A DNA stretch of 64,000 bases. Origin: Liolophura sinensis. Taxonomy: Eukaryota > Mollusca > Polyplacophora > Chitonida > Chitonidae. Positions within the stretch are counted from its first letter, which is position 1; every line of letters starts with the position of its first letter. Below the pieces are notes generated by a model. That model saw only the letters and a program-made list of their open reading frames with translations. It made no database searches and was not told the origin of the DNA. The position numbers and the translations under genes are program-made. Positions 22,012-34,705 of the stretch are shown here, in pieces. The stretch is taken from contig NC_088300.1 of assembly GCF_032854445.1 (NCBI RefSeq), positions 10,852,001-10,916,000 on the forward strand. Reading direction: 5' to 3'.

Positions 22012-22290
22012 GGAAGTAGGAGTGGTAAGTCAACATGGAGGTTCTGCTGGGGAAGGCAGATGTGCGCGCTAGCCAGGCAGAGCCGAACCGTAGAAACCTT
22101 CTCGCTGACAGCTTCCTCGATAAAGAGAAATTTTTAGGAAAATATTTAAGGCATTACTGGATGGCGTGTTTGGAAACGGTGCCAAGTGAAAGAAGTACCA
22201 GAAGATAAGTCTGGGGTGTAGAGGCGCTGGGCTTACCATCGTAACGGCGAGTTAAGCCTACTGGACGCGGGCAGAAGCACGTGTGTGTTT

Positions 22291-22350
22291 CAGCTACGAA
22301 CTACGTGAGACTATGAGAGACGACGTTGCAGACGTGACGTCTGACCCCAC
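22291..22350 (+). repeat. Dispersed repeat, shared with 27,361-27,424
   Basis: Both places carry 'ACTACGTGAGACTATGAG' followed by a near-identical ACGAC.TTGCAGAC.TGACGTCTG. This is probably part of an unnamed mobile element. The surrounding 20,905-23,085 holds no supported gene. Confidence 0.6.
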
Positions 22351-23084
22351 GGTCCATGACCCACAATCCTCGATCGTATCAGAAACTCACTGCCCGAACT
22401 AACACCAAGGTAATGAACATAACCATTGCTGGCAATACATCCTCTAAAATATGTAAACAAATAGCCTACTTACAGTGCATGACAAAAGTCGTTTTCTAAC
22501 ATAACCATTCCTTAGATGTGTCTTAAAAGAAAAGTTTTACTTTAAAATTTCTCTTGCAACAGTTAGTGTAAAGCTTTATGGGTACCTCTCCCCACGTAAA
22601 GTAATGCGAGCCAGTTTTCTCCTCTATGGTTCATTCGTACATTTGAGATGACGATTTGTGGACTAACTAATAGCTTAGTACTCCCATGTTATGGGCAGGG
22701 AATGGTACGGCATTGTGTTGCATTGAGTCTGTATTTGTGTGTGCGGACAGAGTACATACAGGAATCATCCGCTTACTCGCTCAGCATTTATCATCTTATC
22801 ATTTATCAACATGTTTACAGTTCACCGGTATGTCATGTTATATAAACACGTGATCTTCTGTTACCAATTTCCTTAATTCTATGTGGCACAAAAAATTCTA
22901 TTACGTCATCTTATTATTACACAAGCTACGTCTAAAATATGTGCGGGTAAACAGAAAGCATGGAAAATAAACGTATTGATCAATAATAGACCTATGCCCT
23001 AATCGTGCTAAGGGACACATTCCATTCACTCCAACAAGTCAGATTAAGGCTATAAGGCTGAACACAGGTGTGATCAATAATCAG

Positions 23085-23415
23085 TCAGGCGCAAGGGTCG
23101 GGTACCTGAACAGGTGAGTTGGTTTGACTCGGGCTCTTCACAGTATACGTTATCATGTCGTGAAGTTTCTCGGGCACCTGGACAGGGGAGTTGGGTTGAC
23201 TCAGGGTCTTCGCAATATATCATGTCGTCCAGTTTGTCGGGTAACTGGGCAAGGGAGTTGGTTTCACCCAGGCTCTTCACAATATACTTTATCGTGTCGT
23301 TAAGTTTGTCGGGTACCTGGACAGGTGAGTTGGGTTAACAAAGGCTCTTCGCAATATACCTTATCGTGTCATGTACCTAGGCAGGTGAGTTAGTTTCACC
23401 TAGGCTCTTCACGAG
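23085..23415. repeat. Minisatellite of about 60 bp, 5 copies, with CAG|GTGAGT in its units
   Basis: The unit reads 'GTCGGGTACCTGGACAGGTG', 'AGTTGGGTTGACTCAGGCTC' and 'TTCACAATATACTTTATCGT'. Three of the copies keep a consensus plus-strand splice donor. No upstream exon could be proved. Confidence 0.8.
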
Positions 23416-23429
23416 TACACGAAAGTATG

Positions 23430-23490
23430 AGCATAACATGAAAGTTGTATCCAATGAGGAAAGATGCAATCAAGGCCAACTAGAGACCAG
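23430..23490 (+). repeat. Dispersed repeat, shared with 27,300-27,355
   Basis: Both places share 'ACATGAAAGTTGTAT', then 'AATGAG' and 'AAAGATGCAAT'. At 27.3 kb this block lies directly upstream of the block shared with 22,291, so the two are parts of one element. Confidence 0.55.
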
Positions 23491-23972
23491 GCCACAAATC
23501 AAAGGACAATGCAATACAAGGAATGAATTAACACAACATTGGCAATATTTCGGCAGTAACAATGTGTTAAGAACAAATATTTATAGTTCTTTTTAAAATT
23601 GTGGCTATAGTTTAAATGCTGTGCAGTGTAGTCGGCAGATATCAACGACAATCAGACACAGTCTCCTCATGTGAGGGTTTTTGATCAGGCATTTATTTGA
23701 AATAGTTAATGCGCTCAATTTCATAACGTTCACTTCTGTAAAAAGCATATTTAGGTGTTTACGTATTTTGCTATATATATCGATAGGAAATGCCATTTAG
23801 CGAATAACATTTAAGATAAATAAAGTGTTCGGACGTGGATGCAATACTGAATTGGTATAAACCCAGTTATGGTCAAACACACGACACGGGAGTTCTAGTG
23901 TAATCAGTAACTTCTATAAGTCAGGGAGTTGATCAAAACTGAGGCATGTATGACGCTGGTTATGAAAGTATA

Positions 23973-24088
<116 letters not shown>

Positions 24089-24959
24089 AAATGTACAAAA
24101 AGTACAAAATGATTTCAGTTTTCACAAATAAACACCAAAGCCCAGATGTTCGAAAGTGTATTAGCTAATAAATTTTTAACGACCTCAGCATTCAATGCAG
24201 TTCTCCAAAGTCAAATCATAACAGTAGAGGTTTTAATTCATATTTAATATAATGTTACACAATTTTTTTAGGCAAAATTGTAGAAAATTGAAGTCTTAGC
24301 TTAAACTTATATCTGTGATTAAGTCTTAAACCTGTTTTGAACAAGCAGGCCCAGTTGTTCAAAGGTGTATTAGCAGTTAAGCCTGTATTAACTTTATAGT
24401 CTGAACTAAAGTGTCATTACTTGCGTATTAGGCCAAGACTGGTATTGAGATTTAAGCCTGGCTTTTAATACACTTTTGAACAACCGACAGAGGACTTAAT
24501 ACCGGATTTAACTTTATGCCAATGCACTTTTAAACAACCGGGTGCAAACATTTTTATACATTTGAACAACTGCTCACAAAAAAATCCGCAATGTAGCAGG
24601 AAAATGTGATTAATGTTCAGTGATCAATTAGCCCTGTCAAATCACTAATGCCCTGCTGTAGTGAAGTATATAAACATGCATGCATGTATATGTATAGCTC
24701 TGATACATGCCAAATGCAGTACTCAGCCACACAACAATATCCAGCTAAGTCCAGCTATCCTCTATGACACAGTGCTCTATGATGGCCAACTTTATATACT
24801 CCTTTAATATTTACTTGGGATTTCGCCGTACCTATGAATACTGCATATCTGTAACAACTATTTTGCTCAGTAATAAGCATGGGTATGCAATAACAACAAA
24901 GCACACCAATAAATATATAATGCTTTGTTACAAACTTTGATCAGTAAAAAAAATAGTGT

Positions 24960-26725
24960 TTTTCATATATAAATAGTGTTCAGCAAATATCACATGATAA
25001 ATTGTGACCAATGAGAAGTAGTACTTAGTATTGGTGAAATGTGATAAATGGTGCTGTGGAATAGAAAGTATCGTGTGACAGTTAGTGATCAGTAATACCG
25101 TGTCGTATGATGATGATTGGTCAGCAATAAATGAGGTCATGTTGTACAATTAGTGATCAGTAATGCAGTGTCGTAGGATGATGAGTGGTCAGCAATAAAT
25201 GGTGTTGTGTTGTACAATTAGTGATCAGTAATAGTGTCGTATGATGATGAGTAGTCAGCAATAAATGGTGTCGTGTTGTACAGTTAGTGATCAGTAATAC
25301 AGTCTCGTATGATGATGAGTGGTCAGCAATAAATGGTGTTGTGTTGTACAATTAGTGATCAGTAATAGTGTCGTATGATGATGAGTAGTCAGCAATAAAT
25401 GGTGCCATGTTGTAGAATTAGTGATCAGTAATGCAGTGTCGTATGATGATGAGTGGTGAGCAATAAATGGTGTCGTGTTGTACAATTAGTGATCAGTAAT
25501 ACAGTGTCGTATGATGATGAGTAGTCAGCAATAAATGGTGTCGTGTTGTACAATTAGTGATCAGTAATACAGTGTCGTATGATGATGAGTGGTGAGCAAT
25601 AAATGGTGTCATGTTGTAGAATTAGTGATCAGTAATACAGTGTCGTATGATGATGAGTAGTCAGCAATAAATGGTGTCATGTTGTACAATTAGTGATCAG
25701 TAATGCAGTGTCGTATGATGATGAGTGGTGAGCAATAAATGGTGTCATGTTGTACAGTTAGTGATCAGTAATACAGTCTCGTATGATGATGAGTGGTCAG
25801 CAATAAATGGTGTCATGTTGTACAATTAATGATGAGTAATACAGTCTCGTATGATGATGAGTAGTCAGCAATAAATGGTGCCATGTTGTAGAATTAGTGA
25901 TCAGTAATACAGTGTCGTATGATGATGAGTGGTGAGCAATAAATGGTGTTGTGTTGTAGAATTAGTGATCAGTAATACAGTGTCGTATGATGATGAGTGG
26001 TGAGCAATAAATGGTGTCGTGTTGTACAATTAGTGATCAGTAATACAGTGTCGTATGATGATGAGTGGTGAGCAATAAATGGTGTTGTGTTGTAGAATTA
26101 GTGATCAGTAATACAGTGTCGTAGGATGATGAGTGGTCAGCAATAAATGGTGTCGTGTTGTACAATTAGTGATCAGTAATACAGTGTCGTATGATGATGA
26201 GTGGTGAGCAATAAATGGTGTCGTGTTGTAGAATTAGTGATCAGTAATGCAGTGTCGTATGATGATGAGTGGTGAGCAATAAATGGTGTCGTGTTGTACA
26301 ATTAGTGATCAGTAATACAGTGTCGTATGATGATGAGTAGTCAGCAATAAATGGTGTCGTGTTGTACAATTAGTGATCAGTAATACAGTGTCGTATGATG
26401 ATGAGTGGTGAGCAATAAATGGTGTCGTGTTGTACAATTAGTGATCAGTAATACAGTGTCGTATGATGATGAGTGGTGAGCAATAAATGGTGTCATGTTG
26501 TACAATTAGTGATCAGTAATACAGTGTCGTATGATGATGAGTGGTGAGCAATAAATGGTGTTGTGTTGTAGAATTAGTGATCAGTAATACAGTGTCGTAT
26601 GATGATGAGTGGTGAGCAATAAATGGTGTCATGTTGTACAATTAATGATCAGTAATACAGTGTCGTATGATGATGAGTAGTCAGCAATAAATGGTGCCAT
26701 GTTGTAGAATTAGTGATCAGAAATA
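24960..26725. repeat. 68-bp satellite-like array, about 25 copies
   Basis: The unit reads 'ACAATTAGTGATCAGTAATA', 'CAGTGTCGTATGATGATGAG', 'TGGTGAGCAATAAATGGTGT' and 'CGTGTTGT'. Some units lack 3-4 bp. It is the longest array in the window and stops about 25 bases before a SINE. Confidence 0.95.
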
Positions 26726-26751
26726 CATACATGTGCTCTAAAGTAATAACT

Positions 26752-27020
26752 GCGCCCTCTGTGGTTCAGTTGGTTAGCGCGTTAGCGCAGCGTAATGACT
26801 CAAAAGCCTGTCAGCAATGCGGTAGCTGAGTTCAAGTCCAGCTCCTGCTGGCTCCCTCTCCGGCCGTACGTGGGAAGGTCTTCCAGCAACATGCAGCTGG
26901 TCGTGGGTCTTCCCCGGGCTCTGCCCGGTTTCCTTCCACCATAATGCTGGCCGCCGTCGTATAAGTGAAATATTCATGAGTTCGGTGTAAAACACCAATC
27001 AAATAATAAAATAAATAAAT
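26752..27020 (+). mobile_element. SINE, V-SINE/RUDI type, full length
   Basis: The tRNA-like head ('GTTCAGTTGGTTAGCGCG', then a B-box-like 'GAGTTCAAGTCCAG') is followed by the core 'CATAATGCTGGCCGCCGTCG' and the tail 'AACACCAATCAAATAATAAA'. At about 269 bp all parts are present. It directly follows the 68-bp array. Confidence 0.9.
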
Positions 27021-27294
27021 CTAAAGTTATACAAAGATGTTCTGTACACAGAGAAGCAGCTATACAACGGGTGCAAGTGTACGGGCGATATGTTGGCTTG
27101 TTCCCTACGAAGGTATATTCTGTGACGAAACCAAAGTGTATTACACACATGCTTCTCTGAAGGTGCTTCTATCTATGAAGATGATAGATAATCTAAGAAG
27201 CTTAGAAAGCTCGTCAAGAAAGTTTGTGCCATTTAATAAGTAACGATTAACCCCCGTCACAGAGGAGAACAATGGGTGTGTAATATCTGGTGTC

Positions 27295-27424
27295 AAACAC
27301 GCATTACATGAAAGTTGTATTAAATGAGAAAAGATGCAATAAAGCTTAACCAGCCTGTATGTCGTTACGCACTACGTGAGACTATGAGCAACGACATTGC
27401 AGACCTGACGTCTGGCATCACGCT
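27295..27424 (+). repeat. Dispersed repeat, most complete copy
   Basis: It contains both blocks found separately at 23,430 and 22,291. No coding capacity or terminal repeats were seen. Confidence 0.55.
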
Positions 27425-27602
27425 GAAAATTGTTAGACGGGGTCAAACTTTTATAGTAACTCGCGTGATTTTTAATATCCATCTACTAAAACAGTGTTTA
27501 TTTTACCCAACTTGGGGCCGATTCCACTGAACCATTTCTGACCTCAGTCAGCATTTAAAACTTCGTTACAAAGCTTAGTTTTTGTTACTGGTACATTTGT
27601 CT

Positions 27603-27782
27603 TAATTTATTTATTTGATTGGTGTTTTACGCCGTACTGAAGAAAATTTCACTTGTACGACGGCGGGCAGCATTTTGGTGGGAGGAAACCTGGCAGAACC
27701 GGGGGAAACGCACGACCATCCTCAGGGTGCTGCAAGACCTTCTCACATCTGGGAGGAAGCCAGCATGAGCTGGACTTGAACT
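27603..27782 (-). mobile_element. SINE, V-SINE/RUDI type, 5' truncated
   Basis: It reads 'TTTATTTGATTGGTGTTTTA', 'CGACGGCGGGCAGCATTTTG' and 'GAAGCCAGCATGAGCTGGAC', ending at 'TTGAACTC'. The tRNA-like A-box end is missing. A poly-C run follows at about 27,839. Confidence 0.9.
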
Positions 27783-27984
27783 CCATTTGTCTTAAGATAA
27801 AATTTGTGAGGTGATGAAAACTATAATTGACAGGACACCCCCCCCCCCCCCACGCGCTCCCCAAAAGATTTAAAATCGTATTTCAAATTTTGTCTGTAAT
27901 GTCTTTGTTGAATCGGCCCTTGATTACAGGTGATTGAGGCTGTATGTATATCTGTATTGAGCCATTCTCGTGTTTTCCTGGCTT

Positions 27985-28240
27985 CCCAGTGTGCTACATC
28001 TTCACGCGAACAACGTCTCCACGTTTTCGTGATTTTCAGATGTATTACATCTTCTCAAGAGCGACGTCTCCACATCTTCGTGATCTCAAGTGTATTACAT
28101 CTTCTCACGAACAACGTCTCCACATTTAGGTGGCTCTCAAGTGCATTGCATATTTATATTCTCATGAGCAGCGCTTCTCTACGTTTTTGTGGCTATCAAG
28201 AGTATTACATATTTTTTTAGACAACGTCACGACGCTTTCG
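27985..28240. repeat. Minisatellite of about 51 bp, 5 copies
   Basis: The unit reads like 'GTATTACATCTTCTCACGAA' and 'CAACGTCTCCACATCTTCGT', with later copies more diverged. Confidence 0.75.
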
Positions 28241-28619
28241 TGGCACAGCAATTCGCTGCTTGAAGAATCAGTGTAAAGATCAATACGGCCTTGCATAGCC
28301 GTTTCCATGATAATGCTTGAGCATGATCTGACGGACTATTTAACTAACGTTGCTAGATTTACAATTAGATGTATCCCTATTTAATCGGGGGTATAATGGT
28401 GAAACCAAACATGTGCCTGTATTCCCAGCCTGTATACGATTCACGGCATGCTGATCCGAGGGTTGGGGCAGTCTTTTTTGGTGACAATTAGGGCCACCAC
28501 AGAGTTCAGGATGGCCATTGGAATCATCTAGGTTATAACATCACTTTAGCTGTGTTTAAAACTGTGTAAGAGAGGTCATGTTTGTCTGGAAACAAATAAC
28601 TCACGTATGTTTCCCTGAA

Positions 28620-28940
28620 CACTTCTATGCTATACACGTATGATACCCGGAACACCTACATGAAATACGCGTATGATACCCGGAAGGACTGACATGCTGT
28701 ACACGTATGATACCGGGAACACTTACATGCTATAAACGTATGATTCCCGGAATAATTAAATTCTATACGTGCATGATATCCGAAACACTTACATGCTGTA
28801 CACGTATGATACCGGGAACACTTACATGCTATAAACGTATGATTCCCGGAATAATTAAATTCTATACGTGCATGATATCCGAAACACTTACATGCTGTAC
28901 ACGTATGATACCTGTAACAGTTACACGCTGTATACATATA
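28620..28940. repeat. 33-bp minisatellite with a 99-bp higher-order repeat
   Basis: The basic unit is 'ACACTTACATGCTGTACACG' plus 'TATGATACCGGGA', about 9 copies. Three different units in a fixed order (ending ACCGGGA, TTCCCGGA and ATCCGAA) repeat as a 99-bp block in 28,690-28,890. Confidence 0.85.
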
Positions 28941-28944
28941 ACTG

Positions 28945-31150
28945 CAGGAGTTGCTCAGTGTTTGACCGATGATATAACAGCAAGTTGTAATGAAGTAACT
29001 CCTAATTTTGCGCAATATAGTACCAAAACCGATATTCTGTCAGTGTTCGACAGGTGATGTAACAGTAACTGTAACAGTGTAATAAAAAAAAACGATAATA
29101 TGCAGATTGAAACTTACCTGTTTCATGCAAAAAACCCGACATCTCGCCACAGAGACATTCCTCTCAGACCCAACGGTAGGTCCAGTGAAAACACAAATGT
29201 ATAGGGTAATACTGACACATAAAGAGGGAGCGGTTAAGTAGGCTTTAGTCCTCATCGTAGTACTCCAGGAAGGACTAAGAATGTAACAGCCCGCCCGACC
29301 CCGCGATCAAAGTGCCCCTCTACCAGGGACGTATAAGACACTTTCTCCACGCTTTTCCAACACGCAACAGTAATATCCAAACATTAGAGAATGGTTTCTC
29401 GATAAATCTTTGGGGGGAAATGGAATTCAATTTTTGTGCCTTTGCACTTTGGTGGACTTCAGTTTAACTTAATTACGCTCCTCTATGCGGTTTTCTCATA
29501 GCCTGTAAGGGAGGCGGTAGAAAGCCTGTTGATGCAGCGCCAGTTACTGAGCGTCTGATCTCCGGCATCCACACGCAGTCACTGAACCTGGTGCGAGGCA
29601 TCTCATTCGTGGCAAGCTGCTGCCTCTAACTGCTGGCTGCTCCCCGCATCTCGAGTCCTCCTATGGCTGTACGCCACACGGCCGACACGGACGGCCCGGC
29701 TCTATCTTAAGCTACCCCCCTCCCCCTCTCTCTGCCACACCGTACCCTTCCCGTACCGTACAGAGAACAGGGAGAAACTCGCTTAGATCTATTCATTACT
29801 ACAAGGCTAGGGCGCCCGAAGTAGAAATAATAGCTCTATGTTGCAACCATTCTTGATGGCGTGAGGGTGTAACTGATGACGAGAGAGGACTAGATTTGTA
29901 CGTGGGGCTATGGTGAAGGGCTGAGGGCAGGATGGGGAAGGGACACTGACTAGAATCCTAGAGTCTAATAGTCACGCCTTACATAGTGATACTAAGGGGT
30001 GATAGCTCGGTTATTGTCTTATACTGTCAAATAGATTAACAGAGCTTCACATCAAACGACGAACGTCGTTGTGTTTTTGAATATGGCTGTTGGTATCATG
30101 ATCAGCTGGTGGCTGATATAGTGGATTATGTGTTCTAACAGGACATCTGCTGGATATAAAGATGGAAAAAAGATAGTGTGAGAGAATGACGAGGTGACAG
30201 ATTGACAGCAATACAGGCACGAGTGTCAAACCTCATTTTAAAAATATAAATTTTAAATTGCAGGTGCAAACTGTATCCCCTAAAGCAATAGAACTGTAAC
30301 ATGCTACGCAGTTGTTTATAATGAATTCAGACACAGAGGACGTCACTTCCATTGGTCTAGCGCCCATGAACAATTCTATTATACGTCGGTGTTTTCCACC
30401 GTAAACATGGTTGGACATTAACGCGTCTGAAATGAAAAAGACAGACAACCTGTCAATGAGTCATAAACGCATTAAACATTAAACTGGTCAAACGTCCACA
30501 CGAGGGTCGTCGGTCGACGTGTATGTCCTAGCCACGGAAAAGCAAGCACCTTAACCACACAGCCACAACTCGTCCGCTTTTCTGAGTGATGTGTGCTGCG
30601 TGTGTATTCAATTGTCTGTCGTGCATGTCAAATAATTATGTAGACATTTAAAGTAAGTACAACCGAAATGAGGCGCCTCGTTCTAAATTTAAACTCTCCA
30701 CATAACTTACGACACTAAAACGATCAACACGGACTAGGTAAAGATCAATATTTCTTAAGTAATAAATACTATCTGAACTTGACATATAATGAAAGTTAAG
30801 CTTACGATGGTTCGAAATCTTTTCGAGGCGAGGAACTGAGGCTAAAATTAGGCTAGATACCTGCAGCTTTGAGTAAGTGTAAAATGGACTACTTTTTAAA
30901 AATATCTTCATCTTTACTTGACCACTAACGTTTACAGAGACACACCCTGCCTGCTGTTGTAAAAAATCTGTGAGAATTTGCCGCATGATATCAAAATGGA
31001 ACCCTTTATACTTCATGTATGTGATCAAATCACAACTCAATTCAACTTTCCTTACGCTCTCCTTACACGCTTTCCCTATACGCTTTCCATATATGCTTTC
31101 CCTATCAGCCAGCAGTTGTCAAGACCGCCCAATCACGTCTAAGTGATTCT
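28945..31150. other. No supported gene; GC-richer block at 29,500-29,770
   Basis: The block at 29,500-29,770 is clearly richer in G and C than its surroundings and could hold a promoter or first exon, but no start, splice or core promoter element can be assigned. A 130-codon minus ORF at 30,648-31,040 shows no recognised motif. Confidence 0.4.
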
Positions 31151-31165
31151 TAACATCGTGAAATC

Positions 31166-31978
31166 GTTTGGTCACATCGTTTAGTGCCTTCCTGTCATCA
31201 CCGTGTGCCAGCCTCCAAAGGGTTCATGCCATCTTCAGGTTATGTTACGATGACACGATGGTACGATAATGACATTTAACCGTTTGGTCACATCGTTTAG
31301 TGCCTTCCTGCCATCACCGTGTGCCAGCCTCCAAAGGGTTCATGCCATCTTCAGGTTATGTTACGATGACACGATGGTACGATAATGACATTTAACCGTT
31401 TGGTCACATCGTTTAGTGGCTTCCTGCCATCACCGTGTGCCAGCCTCCAAAGGGTTCATGCCATCTTCAGGTCATGTTACGATGACACGATGGTACGATA
31501 ATGACATTTAACCGTTTGGTCACATCGTTTAGTGGCTTCCTGCCATCACCGAGTGCCAGCCTCCAAAGGGTTCATGCCATCTTCAGGTTATGTTACGATG
31601 ACACGATGGCACGATAATGACATTTAACCGTTTGGTCACATCGTTTAGTGCCTTCCTGCCATCACCGTGTGCCAGCCTCCAAAGGGTTCATGCCATCTTC
31701 AGGTCATGTTACGATGACACGATGGTACGATAATGACATTTAACCGTTTGGTCACATCGTTTAGTGGCTTCCTGCCATCACCGAGTGCCAGCCTCCCAAG
31801 GGTTCATGCCATCTTCAGGTCATGTTACGATGACACGATGGTACGATAATGACTTTTAACCGTTTGGTCACATCGTTTAGTGGCTTCCTGCCATCACCGT
31901 GTGCCAGCCTCCAATGGGTTCATGCCATCTTCAGGCTATGTTACGATGACACAATGGTACGATAATGACATTTAACCG
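31166..31978. repeat. 116-bp tandem repeat, 7 copies
   Basis: The unit reads 'GTTTGGTCACATCGTTTAGT', 'GCCTTCCTGCCATCACCGTG' and 'TGCCAGCCTCCAAAGGGTTC', ending 'ATAATGACATTTAACC'. Copies differ at only a few sites, so the array is young or homogenised. Confidence 0.95.
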
Positions 31979-32759
31979 GCTGATAGCTTCATTCATTAGT
32001 CTGAATTACAATAACATATATTAACCCCTTAGAAACACTTAATATCACCAGCCCTTATTGTACTGAGTCGACTCGAACTATGATAGCATAGACCCTTCTT
32101 CGGGAACTCTTAATGTAGAGTCGGCGAGAGGATGTAGAGACAGGATGCAATGTGTGCTGCTCTGTCCACGGTAAGGCATGCTGAACGTTACACAGTTGTA
32201 TAGAGTGATGAAAACCCGTAGAAAATTAATCTACAGATAAAAAGAGTCTGATAACTACTTTTTACTTGATTTATATTACAGTAAGAATCAGTCAGTTCGT
32301 TACACTGAAGAGACTAAGAAATGAAGCTGTGATCGTTAGAGTGAGGGTTCAATAGGAGGGCATGTTGACAGCTACGTGATCTGTCCAATCAGATTTCCGC
32401 ACGTTGTCTAGTTAGAGACGTGCACGAACAGCTGCAATGATTGCGCACAGGACTGTAACTTTAATGACTACGACGAGGATTTTAATTTAGTCAACAGGTG
32501 ATGCTGACTTTGATTGACATCTGGCAAGACAACATTGAATAGGGTCATAACAATTCCCCAAATGAGAGTGCTGAGTGCCTGTTCACCACACTGTGTGATA
32601 GTCACGTGGTTACGTAATCCTACCGTCTGTGTGGATTGTGAGATGCTACAGTGTATGTACAGACTACCCCGTACCTCTTGTTAGCGACAGTCACCAATGG
32701 ACTTGTGCTTGATTCTTTCTGACTTCTTCAAAACTGCCAACTGCTTTGTGTGTATTTTC

Positions 32760-33770
32760 TATTCGCGTTTTGGTGTTGATAATCGTGACTGAGGCGGGTC
32801 GTGATGTACACGAGATTTGGTGTTGATGACCATATCTGAGGTGACACGTGTGGTGTTAACGAAAGTGTCCGAGGCAGATCGTGTTGTGCACGAGACTTTG
32901 TGTTGATGACTGTGCCCGAGGTGGGTTGTGTTGTATACGAGATTCGGTGTTGATGACTGTGTGTGAGGGGGGGGGGGGGGGCGTGTTGTACACGAGACTT
33001 GGTGTTGATGACTGTGTCCGAGCTGGATTGTGTTGCATACGAGATTCGGTGTCGATGACTGTGTGTGAGGCGGGTCGTGTTGTACACGAGACTTGGTGTT
33101 GATGACTGGGCCTGAGGTGGGTTGTGTTGTATACGAGATTCGGTGTTGATGACTGTGTGTGAGGCGGGTCGTGTTGTACACGAGACTTGGTGTTGATGAC
33201 TGTGTCCGAGGTGGGTTGTGTTGTATACGGGATTCGGTGTCGATGACTGTGTGTGAGGCGGGTCGTGTTGTACACGAGACTTGGTGTTGATGACTGTGTC
33301 CGAGGTGGGTTGTGTTGTATACGGGATTCGGTGTCGATGACTGTGTGTGAGGCGGGTCGTGTTGTACACGAGACTTGGTGTTGATGACTGTGTCCGAGGT
33401 GGGTTGTGTTGTATACGAGATTCGGTGTCGATGACTGTGTGTGAGGCGGGTCGTGTTGTACACGAGACTTGGTGTTGATGACTGTGCCTGAGGTGGGTTG
33501 TGTTGTATACGAGATTCGGTGTTGATGACTGTGTGTGAGGCGGGTCGTGTTGTACACGAGGCTTGGTGTTGATGACTGTGTCCGAGGTGGATCGTGTTGT
33601 ATACGAGATTCGGTGTCGATGACTGTGTGTGAGGCGGGTCGTGTTGTACACGAGGCTTGGTGTTGATGACTGTGTCCGAGGTGGGTTGTGTTATATACGA
33701 GACGTGGTGTTGATGATTGTGTGTGAGGCGGGTCGTGTTGTTTACGAGACTTCGCTTTCTAACATTTCTT
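32760..33770. repeat. 47-bp minisatellite arranged as 94-bp dimers, about 21 units
   Basis: Two types alternate: one with 'GACTGTGTCCGAGGTGGGTT' and 'GTATACGAGATTCGGTG', one with 'GACTGTGTGTGAGGCGGGTC' and 'GTACACGAGACTTGGTG'. The minus strand lacks stops in all three frames over most of the array, because no stop triplet occurs in the unit. Confidence 0.95.
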
Positions 33771-34494
33771 CAGAATTAACCTAGCCTCTTTTAACAAAGT
33801 TTAAAGTGATATCCACTTGTCTGAAATGTATAATCATGTGTAATCAAAGAAATGTATATAATGTTTGCTGTGTGCCATTATTAAAGGGGACAGAATTGCA
33901 AAGTAGACAGATCCTACTAATGATTTCTTTTCACGTTAGGCCCCAGCTGCTCACAGCTTATAAACTGTGATGTCAGACTGTGAATAACGTAGCCAGCAAA
34001 ACGATTGAAATATAATCCGGTCAAGTCATGTCGGGTGCGCTACCCTCAATGCGTGTTCTGGGTGAGAATTGTGTGATCAAATTGAAAGAGTGCATGTTCA
34101 CTTCGGCGCGGCATCCTTACACTGTGATATAACGGAAACTTTTCAAGCTGTCCTTTCCACAAGATTTCAAGTGTCACATGCAAAAGGAAATGGATGATGA
34201 GAGGATAAGTGAGCAGCTGGCACACTTCACGCATCAGAATATGGAATTCCTGACTGACCGGAGGCCAGCGCACGGTCATTGACGGCACGAAACCACACTA
34301 CGCTCTCGCATCAGTTGCAATTACACAGAGCACAAAACAGCTTTACATCTACGTTGATCACACTTAAAACATTCACATTGATCACTTACACTTAACACGT
34401 CCACATTGATCACATACACTTAACAAATCTCCAAATGGGTCTAAATTCCATAGATTAGTTCCATTCTCGCTGCCAGAGTAGCTTGTTCCAACCG
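33771..34494. other. No gene or repeat recognised
   Basis: No exon with convincing borders was seen. A small repeat near 34,370-34,420 ('ACACTTAACACGTCCACATT') is too short to call. Confidence 0.45.
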
Positions 34495-34705
34495 AAGTCG
34501 CTTATTTTTCTTTACCACAGTAGTTTGTTTCATCAGATTCTTTAATTTATCTTTACCAGAGTAGTTTGTTCCAACCGAAGTCGTTTATTTTTCTTTACCA
34601 GAGTGGTGTGTTTCAACCGAAGTCGCATTTTTACTTTATCACAGCAGTTTGTTTCAACTGAAGTCGCTAATTTGTCTTTGCCACAGTAGTTTGTTTTAAC
34701 CAAAT
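34495..34705. repeat. Minisatellite of about 44 bp, 5 copies
   Basis: The unit reads like 'CAGAGTAGTTTGTTCCAACC' and 'GAAGTCGTTTATTTTTCTTT', diverging to the right. Confidence 0.75.

Noticed and set aside
26752-26830. A tRNA gene
   Set aside because: A- and B-box-like blocks are present, but a proper cloverleaf is not, and the sequence continues into the SINE core and tail.
26774-26998. ORFs over SINE copies here and at 35,852-36,312 and 41,773-42,001
   Set aside because: The same peptide fragments appear at each SINE copy, so they are repeat sequence, not genes.
30648-31040. 130-codon minus ORF
   Set aside because: Open by length only. A good internal acceptor and a donor-like GTAAAG enclose just 12 codons, which is too little to call an exon.
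31166-31978. A CRISPR array
   Set aside because: The units are contiguous 116-bp repeats without spacers, in an animal genome.
32728-33651. Minus-strand ORFs of 233-307 codons
   Set aside because: They are read-through of the 47-bp array in every frame. There is no start context, splice site or unique sequence to support a gene.
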